From Aquila chrysaetos chrysaetos (taxonomy: Eukaryota > Chordata > Aves > Accipitriformes > Accipitridae): a stretch of DNA of 64,000 bases. Shown here piece by piece: positions 44,710-64,000 of the stretch. Within the stretch, counting starts at the first letter, position 1. Each line of letters begins with the position of its first letter. The notes below the pieces were generated by a model, which saw only the letters and a program-made list of their open reading frames with translations, was not told the DNA's origin and searched no databases. Location: the NCBI RefSeq assembly GCF_900496995.4, contig NC_044029.1:1116001-1180000 (forward strand), given 5' to 3'. Both the position numbers and the translations under genes were made by a program.

Positions 44710-47460
44710 TTGTTCTTTAAAAGTGCCCCTTGAGACCTAGGGCGAGGAACACTGCTGCTTTTTGCAGTGTCCTCCCTCGGGAGGCGGGGGAGTGAGTCAC
44801 TGTGGCAAGGCGTTAATCGAAAATGTTTTTCAAGCAGAGGGAGGTAACACTGGAGTGCCTGGCTGAAGTGGTGCTGGGAAACAAGATGAGAATCGGGGGA
44901 CTTGTTTTAAACTGTACTTGCTTCTTACACAGTTTTCAAGGTGTGTTGGTTTGGTTTCGGGGTGTTTTTTTTTGGGGGGGGGGGGGGTCGTTGGTGGTTT
45001 TCTTTTTTTTTCCCCGAAACAGGCAGAGGACTTTTTTTTTTTTCCTTTTTATCAGCCCTCTCTTGTTCAAAGAAGCAGTATTAAGTACTGATCACCTACT
45101 ATTCAGAGATGGACTTTATTAGTAGCCATGCTGAAATTCGAGGCTTAGAACTAGGTTTAAAACATTTAAGGATTACTTTTTGGTTAACAATCTCAGTTTA
45201 TTTAATGTAGTATATTAAGAAAAACAACTTTCTATTGGTAGATATTTTGGGGGGGAGGGGGAAGAGATTACCTGGGTATGAAGCAGAGGACTGCTTTGCA
45301 GAAGGTCCTGATTGGGCCATTTGAAAATCCCTTGTTTTGCAACAGAGGCCTCCCAGGTTTCATTTTTGCCCTCGGAAACACAGGGTGAGGCAGGAGCATT
45401 TGTCTCTTTTCAGGACCAATGCTCACACTGAAGTGCCTGAGAAGGAAGCGGGTCTGTTTTGCTTCTCTTGGAAATTAGGGAAGGAGGGTTTATTTTCACC
45501 ACTGATGTTTGAAAAACCACTCAAAACCACAGGTATTCTAACATTTTATTTTCAAATGAGATATGGACAGCTAGAAATCTAAAGTATTATTTTTTCTATT
45601 CCTCACTAGAAACTAGTTACACTCAGTAATGATGAATACAAAATTTACCATTTCGTTCTCTGCCTTTTTAGCCATGTTTCCCCCTTGAAATGGTGCATAT
45701 AAAGAGCTCAGTTTCCTTTCATAGCAGTTTATGAATGATGTTCTGTTTTCTATGCCACCAACAGTGTTTTCATGATGGTTTTTAGCATGTTTTTATTCGT
45801 ACAGGCAAACTGATGAGTTCTGTATACCAAATCCTCTTTTTCTTTAGCTAAAATATGACTGGAATATTTTCCTGCAGTTACTGCATACAGTTCCTCTTCC
45901 TTGTTTCTCCTGACCACCCATCCACATTTAACATAGAAAGGCAATATATTCTTCCACCTCATGTTACTATGCTTGTTATAAATGAACTTATCTTGTCTGC
46001 ATACCATAGTTAAATAACAGTCCTATATATATTAAAATAGAAGAGAGAATTGGAGTATAACACCTATTTACTTGTGACAGATGAGACTTAAAAAAGTGTC
46101 CTTTAATAACAATATTTTATTTCAGTTCAGATGCTGAATTTCTAATTAATCTGGATCCTTCCTCAGATTTCTTTCCAACTATTCAGACAGCCTAACCTCT
46201 CAGATTTCCACATAAAGGAGGAAGGGTTTAGATTTAAGCACAGTGCATCACAGTTGATGGTGGTCATGAAAAAACATTTAGTGTCATAGACGACTTTTAC
46301 TTTTGACCTTTAAGTACACACAAAGTATATCCTTATGCTTTAAAGTACTAGTTATAGCATAGGTAGTGCAATCTCTCAGATAGCCTTCTCCCAAAGCATG
46401 TTATTCAACCTGTAGTTACTTAATAGTTTTCTGTTTCTCCATAAAACACTAGAAGATAATAAGCAAGGTAATAAAAACAAACAAAAAAGCCCATGCTCAG
46501 CTGTAGAAATTTCCCAAATTTGCAGGCAAACAAGTAGAACAGAATGAAGTCATAAAAGAACATTCACTTTTCATTAACTTTATCATAGTAACAACAGTGT
46601 ATTGGAAAAGTCCCTAAATGTTCTTTGCCTTCAAAAAGTCTTATTCATGTTTTTCTTGAAACAGACTATGCTCGATTTGCTCTGGAATGACCTGATTGTG
46701 GACAGCATAAAGTCCTTGTCCAAACTCCCTTGGTACTTAGCAGTCTTCCTCAGTCTTAGAGGAAGGTGTGAATTTTTTTATCTCCCACCCCCCACCCCCC
46801 CAGGAAGAGAAGTTGCTTTAGGCTACTGTATTTACAAAAAGTGTAGGCATGTTAGAACATTTGCCTACAAAAATGAATAGAATTATTTGCCTGCTACTGA
46901 GGGTATCTCCAACTGTGTGCTGTTCTTTGTAAAACTTATTTGAACATTTATGTGACACAGTCTATACAAAGGTTAAACACTTACAGGTCTATTCATAGAT
47001 TACTCTCAAATGCTTTCACTTAAAAATTTAGTTCCTTTAGTACCTTTCTGCAGCTATACATAGCAAACAATAATACGATCAAGTAGGAGTATCTTGCAAA
47101 TCTGGTGTAATGTATAGAAACGTTTTGAATAATATCATCAGTAACTACCTTTTCATATTCCCTTGAAAACAGGCTTGCTTAGACAGCAAATGAGGTTTAA
47201 AAAATTGATATTATTGTTTATTCCCCTCAGATACACAGTACAGGATCAACTTAGACATTGGTAAACATGAAAGAAACTCATGTGTCTCCATTCACAAAGT
47301 TTCAGAGGCTCTGATGCTGACATTCAGGACATTTGAATGACAGGATTGAAGTCTGAAAGCCAATTGCATTATAGCTGTAGGAACACGGCAGAAACCCGCA
47401 TTTGCCAGTAACAGTAAACGCTCCGTGTGTATCTAGTATTAACAAAATAGCAGCTTGCCA
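44710..47460. other. Gene-free interval with one orphan H3 element
   Basis: Contains G/T homopolymers (about 44968-45060), the orphan H3-type element at 45311-45331, and otherwise AT-rich DNA. No gene was recognised. Confidence 0.55.
45311..45331 (-). promoter_or_regulatory. Orphan H3-type promoter element
   Basis: ATTGGGCCATTTGAAAATCC followed by C matches the promoter of the H3 at 55641 (56179-56200) except for one missing G. In that promoter the element is upstream of a second CCAAT and TATA. Here neither these nor any H3 sequence follows on the gene side. It is probably a relic of a deleted H3. Confidence 0.5.
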
Positions 47461-47469
47461 TAAAGCACA

Positions 47470-47870
47470 GCTCATTCCTGGGACGCCTTTCTCTTTGCAC
47501 CTTCACAGATTCTCCCTGATATTACTGTGGCACGGCTGAGTACCGGGGGAATCGATGGGTTTGGGGCATTTCCCCCCCTCCCCGGCCCAGCACCACAAAG
47601 CAGCCGAGGCTCGGCCGCAGCCGCCCGACCGCCGCGGGGGGGGGGGGGGGGGGGGGGCGGCTCCAGGCACCGCCCGGCTCCGCTGCGGCCCCGCTGCAGC
47701 AATTTCTGGCCAATCCTGCCCGGGAAGGAGCTTCCCTCCCTCCTTCCTCCGCTTCCTCCTCTTCCTCCCCTCCCCTTCTCCGCCACCCCCGCCCCTCTCC
47801 TCCCCGAGTCGTTCCCATCCCGTTAATCCGCAGGCGAGGAAGGGGAATCTGCTGTATGGCACCGCCGTGA
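47470..47870. other. CpG/pyrimidine-rich block with G22 run
   Basis: An isolated GC-rich block inside AT-rich DNA. It includes 22 consecutive G (47636-47657), a CCAAT box near 47710 (TGGCCAATCC), and a long CCTCCTT-type pyrimidine tract. Open frames here (up to 119 codons) are low-complexity and not convincing. It could be a CpG-island promoter of an unrecognised transcript. Confidence 0.5.
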
Positions 47871-47996
47871 AGTGGTGAGCAACCCGCCCTGGCTGCTGTT
47901 AAAACCGGCCTCCGTATCGAATACCTCCGGTGTTTCTTCCATCGGCTGTTGGTTTCATTTTAACTGTGCTTTTTTTATACTGTGGCTGCTGCCCAC

Positions 47997-47999
<3 letters not shown>

Positions 48000-48048
<49 letters not shown>
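48000..48048 (+). repeat. A49 homopolymer
   Basis: Forty-nine uninterrupted A, the longest homopolymer in the window, about 130 bp after the CpG-rich block. It resembles a retroposon tail, but no AATAAA or known element body precedes it. Confidence 0.8.
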
Positions 48049-48049
<1 letters not shown>

Positions 48050-48051
<2 letters not shown>

Positions 48052-49015
48052 GGCAAGGAACAGTCGGGGTTCCAGCTTGCTCTGTTAGAAAATGTTATTT
48101 TGATTCTGCAGACTTCATGGCTAAGAGAGCAACGGGCTATCCTGAATGGTAAACTACTTCTGTAAGGAGCCTGTGATCATTAAAGCATTTTCGCCCTTGG
48201 TCATTCTGTCCTAGAAAAGTTAACACATGACTGCACGGTACAGAAACAACCCTACTGTACTAACTGAACTGATGCAGATAAACCTTTTGCCTCTCCAGAT
48301 GGCATTTCTATATATCACTTCTTTAAGAAATCAATTCTTTCAGGTCTCTGCACACAAACAATATTGCTCTTGACGTGTGGGGAGGGATTTAAAATAGAAA
48401 CCAAGTCCTTCCCTCTTTCTACAGACACTGCAGCTTCTTCCTGCCATGGAACTTCCTTTATTGGCTCCACAAGTAGTTTGTGAGAGAACCACAAACAGGC
48501 GGTTCCTGGTCTGTACAAACCAGGGTGCTAAATAACCTGAAGTCCCTGAAAAAAATAGTGAAATGAATATGAGCTTTTGGGGGGGGAAGATTGGTTGGTT
48601 GGTTGTTGGAGGGGTTTTTTGACCCTGTGAGGAAAACAAAACTGATCCTCAGCAAATGCATGTAATTGAAGGGCAGTTAATACCACCAGGGATCAGTGTG
48701 GAAGTCTTTAAGAGGTGGGGACTATTTAATACCAATGTTAGGAAGTGCTCACAGTTATGCAAGCAGCTGTGTTCTCCAGAATTGACTTCTATAGAGAGAT
48801 GGCTCATCACTTTCAGTTCTTCTCTTTCATCTGGAAAAAGTCTGTAGAGATAAGGAGTCCATTTACTTATTTACATTTACAATATTTAGGCAGCTTTTCT
48901 GGTGCCAGTAATGTTTTGGTTAGTAACTATAGTTAGATTGGACCTCACTGAACTTGATAGATTTAGCCACTGACCTTACAGATATTAAAGATAAGTAAGA
49001 ACTTCTTTACCCAAT
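48050..49015. other. Gene-free interval
   Basis: Nothing recognised apart from GGTT simple repeats near 48590-48605. Confidence 0.5.
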
Positions 49016-49019
49016 AGTT

Positions 49020-49310
49020 GTCTCTGTCCTGAAAGTGTCCTAGTACCCTTAGTAGGGAAGCTATTTTAGACCTTAAATCATCTCTATCACTTTTCTCAGA
49101 ACTTTCTTTTCCAGTTGCACTACATCTTTTCTTTGATTTAGAGGGCAGAAGCGTGCACAGTACTCAAGGTGCAGCTATTACAGAAAATGCTACAACGGTA
49201 CAAAGATACAATATCCTCTGCTTTGCTCTCTGTTCCTCTTCTGGTGATTCTTGACATTCACATTATTTTCCTTTTAGTGCTTCTGAGCACTGAACAAATG
49301 ATTTGTTTAG
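49020..49310 (-). mobile_element. Ancient CR1-like LINE fragment
   Basis: The plus strand carries, in order, AAATCATCTCTATCACTTTT, CAGAACTTTCTTTTCCAGTT, a GCACAGTACTCAAGGTGCAG block, GATACAATATCCTCTGCTTT, TCTGTTCCTCTTCTGGTGAT and TTGACATTCACATTATTTTC. This mirrors the reverse complement of old CR1/L3-type LINEs (a 'pathway' to cACAGTATTCAAGGTG is characteristic). It is highly diverged. Confidence 0.6.
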
Positions 49311-49314
49311 TTAT

Positions 49315-54614
<5,300 letters not shown>

Positions 54615-54653
54615 ACTCGGTTCCTGGGATAGGTTACGCTTCTAGAACACAAA

Positions 54654-54695
54654 GGCTCTTTTCAGAGCCGCCCAAGCTTTCAAAAGAAGAGCTTT
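54654..54695 (+). terminator. Histone 3' processing signal of H4
   Basis: GGCTCTTTTCAGAGCC (54654-54669), followed by GCCCA rather than the usual ACCCA. Downstream element AAAAGAAGAGCTTT at about 54682-54695. Confidence 0.93.
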
Positions 54696-54699
54696 GATC

Positions 54700-55560
54700 G
54701 CTGTTCGTGTGCGTGTCGTCTTCTCGTAGTTGCCATGAGGTTTGGGGCGGGGGGGGGGGGAGCAGAGGCTGGGCTTTCGCAGTCTCCACCCGTAGCCTGC
54801 GGGTTCTTCCCTAGCCCTCCCAGGCTCAAACAGGACGGCACGCAATGGGAAGAGGGGAACGAGCGTCCCGATCGTCCTCCGGGAAGAACACGAGAGGAGC
54901 GCGTAGGGCTCCCTGGGTTCGGGGAAAACATTCAGGTTCTGAAAGACGGGTGCGTCCTTTATCCACCCCCCCTCCCCTGCTTCCCCGTTCTCCTCTCCCG
55001 TCCCAGTCCTTCTTCGGAACGGGAACGGAAGGGGCGGGCGGGCAGGCGAGGAACACCGGGGGCGAGGGCTCCTGCGCCAGCCGCTCCCCCGCCACCGGCT
55101 TCAGCGCGGCAGCCTGAAACGCGAAGCTCGCGAAATGGCGGCACTCTCCTCTCTGCCACTCGGGGGGCGGGACACAAGAGCGGGAAGGCGTGGGGGGGAA
55201 GAAACGGCTAAGAGCACTCGCAGCGCCCCAGGGGCTGCGCTGCAGAGGAAAGAGGCCACAAGCCCCGCGCGAAAACGTCTTCCCTTACTGCCCTGCTGCT
55301 GCTGAAGGGCTGCCCGGTCTCTACAGCAGCCACCGCTCTCGATTCCCCCCCCTCCTCCCACCCCACGCCGGCAGCTTGAAGCGGGGAACCTCAGAACTGC
55401 CGACACACGCGGGTCCGGGGTGGGGGAAGCTGTGGTGTCCCACGCTACCTGCTACTGGCAGCCCGAACCTCTCGCAGTTATCCCAGACTCGGCGCTGCTG
55501 TGAGCACGCACAAGAGCGCCCGGCACAGACCGTGCCCACGCCCGCTCCCAAAAAGCAGAG
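54700..55560. other. H4-H3 intergenic DNA duplicated in both arms
   Basis: GC-rich spacer with no recognised gene. Open frames of 137 and 158 codons occur unchanged in both arms, but their preservation is explained by the duplication itself, and their sequence is low-complexity. Confidence 0.6.
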
Positions 55561-55569
55561 ACAGAGACA

Positions 55570-55610
55570 CAGCTCTCTCCCGTGGCCACGTGGTGGCTCT
55601 TAAAAGAGCC
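55570..55610 (-). terminator. Histone 3' processing signal of H3
   Basis: Minus-strand GGCTCTTTTAAGAGCC (55595-55610). Downstream element GGAGAGAGCTGT at about 55569-55580. Confidence 0.95.
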
Positions 55611-55640
55611 TTTGGGTTTGGTGGTGGCAAGGCAGGAGCC

Positions 55641-56201
<561 letters not shown>

Positions 56202-56204
56202 CGT

Positions 56205-56815
56205 TAACCCCCTCTGTGCTGAAAAGCGCTCTTTAGTACTTGCAGTACAGGCTTGATGATATCATTTTACATTTGTTCGAAAACGATTTATCTTTTTGCT
56301 AACAACTTGTCATTATTAATTTTGCCCTTCATCAAGTTAATTCTTCTCATACAGTTCACAAAAGGAGTCTGCTACCAAAGGTATATAGAAAAAAAACATA
56401 CTTATTTTCCATGATTTTCAGAAAGACAATACTTTTTTTAAATTATTTTTTTTTAGGTTTATGTAATAAAACCTAAGTATGTAAAATGCCTGTCACTTAT
56501 ATTGAATTGTTACAAGTTAATTGGTGAAGTATTTCCGGAGGAATTGAATGCTTTACTTGCAATTCAAAACTAAAACTCCAATACTACTTTGACTTTTTAG
56601 TGGCTAGTCACATATGTTACCATATCATATACTTACAACGTAGAACCGGTAAGCACGATTCAGAGTCTCAAGCAACTCACGAAAAAAACAGAAGTAATAT
56701 ATACTAGAGAAATAAAACTTTAAAAGTTCTTCAGCCTTCCCTGAAAGAAAGAAAAAGAAAAAATCACCACTGCTCCTCTTTGCAAAGGGCTGGGGCTCGG
56801 GGCGGTACCTCCGTG
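56205..56815. other. Centre of the large palindrome (non-duplicated spacer)
   Basis: AT-rich, gene-free DNA between the two divergent H3 promoters. No symmetry between its two halves is seen, so it is a true spacer rather than part of the arms. Confidence 0.65.
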
Positions 56816-56837
56816 CTTACAGGATGTTTCGAATTAC

Positions 56838-56907
56838 CCAATTAAATTCTTCGATTTTCCGACGAATCAGAGCCGAGAAGGCGGGGCCTCCACCCCCTAT
56901 AAATATG
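56838..56907 (+). promoter_or_regulatory. H3 promoter (right copy)
   Basis: CCAAT (56838-56842) and CTATAAATAT (56898-56907), 54 bp before the ATG. The sequence is unlike the left H3 promoter and lacks its TTTTCAAATC element. Confidence 0.85.
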
Positions 56908-56948
56908 ACCCGCAAGAGCACAATGCTTCTTTCACTGAGTGAGCATAG

Positions 56949-57371
<423 letters not shown>

Positions 57372-57401
57372 GGCTCCTGCCTTGCCACCACCAAACCCAA
57401 A

Positions 57402-57443
57402 GGCTCTTTTAAGAGCCACCACGTGGCCACGGGAGAGAGCTGT
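57402..57443 (+). terminator. Histone 3' processing signal of H3
   Basis: GGCTCTTTTAAGAGCC (57402-57417) then ACCAC. Downstream element GGAGAGAGCTGT at 57432-57443. Confidence 0.95.
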
Positions 57444-58316
57444 GTCTCTGTCTCTGCTTTTTGGGAGCGGGCGTGGGCACGGTCTGTGCCGGGCGCTCTT
57501 GTGCGTGCTCACAGCAGCGCCGAGTCTGGGATAACTGCGAGAGGTTCGGGCTGCCAGTAGCAGGTAGCGTGGGACACCACAGCTTCCCCCACCCCGGACC
57601 CGCGTGTGTCGGCAGTTCTGAGGTTCCCCGCTTCAAGCTGCCGGCGTGGGGTGGGAGGAGGGGGGGGAATCGAGAGCGGTGGCTGCTGTAGAGACCGGGC
57701 AGCCCTTCAGCAGCAGCAGGGCAGTAAGGGAAGACGTTTTCGCGCGGGGCTTGTGGCCTCTTTCCTCTGCAGCGCAGCCCCTGGGGCGCTGCGAGTGCTC
57801 TTAGCCGTTTCTTCCCCCCCACGCCTTCCCGCTCTTGTGTCCCGCCCCCCGAGTGGCAGAGAGGAGAGTGCCGCCATTTCGCGAGCTTCGCGTTTCAGGC
57901 TGCCGCGCTGAAGCCGGTGGCGGGGGAGCGGCTGGCGCAGGAGCCCTCGCCCCCGGTGTTCCTCGCCTGCCCGCCCGCCCCTTCCGTTCCCGTTCCGAAG
58001 AAGGACTGGGACGGGAGAGGAGAACGGGGAAGCAGGGGAGGGGGGGTGGATAAAGGACGCACCCGTCTTTCAGAACCTGAATGTTTTCCCCGAACCCAGG
58101 GAGCCCTACGCGCTCCTCTCGTGTTCTTCCCGGAGGACGATCGGGACGCTCGTTCCCCTCTTCCCATTGCGTGCCGTCCTGTTTGAGCCTGGGAGGGCTA
58201 GGGAAGAACCCGCAGGCTACGGGTGGAGACTGCGAAAGCCCAGCCTCTGCTCCCCTCCCCCCCGCCCCAAACCTCATGGCAACTACGAGAAGACGACACG
58301 CACACGAACAGCGATC

Positions 58317-58358
58317 AAAGCTCTTCTTTTGAAAGCTTGGGCGGCTCTGAAAAGAGCC
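58317..58358 (-). terminator. Histone 3' processing signal of H4
   Basis: Minus-strand GGCTCTTTTCAGAGCC (58343-58358). Downstream element AAAAGAAGAGCTTT at about 58317-58330. Mirror of 54654-54695. Confidence 0.93.
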
Positions 58359-58397
58359 TTTGTGTTCTAGAAGCGTAACCTATCCCAGGAACCGAGT

Positions 58398-63540
<5,143 letters not shown>

Positions 63541-63562
63541 GGCGATTGAAAGAGCTTGTTGT

Positions 63563-64000
<438 letters not shown>

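Noticed and set aside
54735-55603. 158- and 137-codon frames between H4 and H3, repeated at 57409-58277
   Set aside because: Identical in both arms because the arms are duplicated. Sequence is R/G/P/S-rich low complexity without any known motif.

Overview
This window is part of a vertebrate, almost certainly avian, replication-dependent histone gene cluster. The genes are intronless, carry the metazoan histone 3' stem-loop instead of a poly(A) signal, and encode H1, H2A, H2B, H3.2 and H4. Several CR1 LINE fragments, the typical bird retroposon, lie between them, and the H1 and H2A ([10 protein letters not shown] tail) sequences look avian. The species cannot be named from the sequence.

Layout: 0-6 kb holds an H3 cut by the window edge (+), an H3 (-) and an H4 (-). 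6-19 kb has no recognisable gene and contains old and younger CR1 copies. 19-23 kb holds the only intact H1 (+), a possible H3-type relic, and a divergent H2B(-)/H2A(+) pair. 23-27.7 kb is gene-free with a CR1. 27.7-30.6 kb is an inverted duplication: H4(+) and H4(-) in near-identical ~0.95-kb arms around a central H2B(-). 30.6-40.3 kb is gene-free. 40.4-44.5 kb holds H3(-), a second H2B(-)/H2A(+) pair and a decayed H1 pseudogene(-). 44.5-53.8 kb is gene-free with an orphan H3-type promoter element, a CpG-rich block, a 49-nt A tract and an ancient CR1. 53.85-59.16 kb is a second, larger inverted duplication: H4(+) H3(-) | H3(+) H4(-) in ~2.2-kb arms around a ~0.9-kb spacer. The window ends in the first 73 codons of an H2B(+).

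All intact genes encode nucleosome core or linker proteins needed in bulk in S phase. They share a regulatory logic: TATA plus CCAAT boxes, octamers in H2B promoters, a CAACCAGGTCGG-type element in H4 promoters, an AAACACA box in H1, and a stem-loop plus purine-rich downstream element for SLBP/U7-dependent 3' processing. Core proteins are nearly invariant, but there is variation worth noting: an H2B with testis-H2B-like residues, an H2A with type-2-like residues, an H2B with two tandem start codons, and clear marks of gene conversion and inverted duplication. I found no sign of a wholly new biological system. The most interesting content is the architecture and evolution of the locus.
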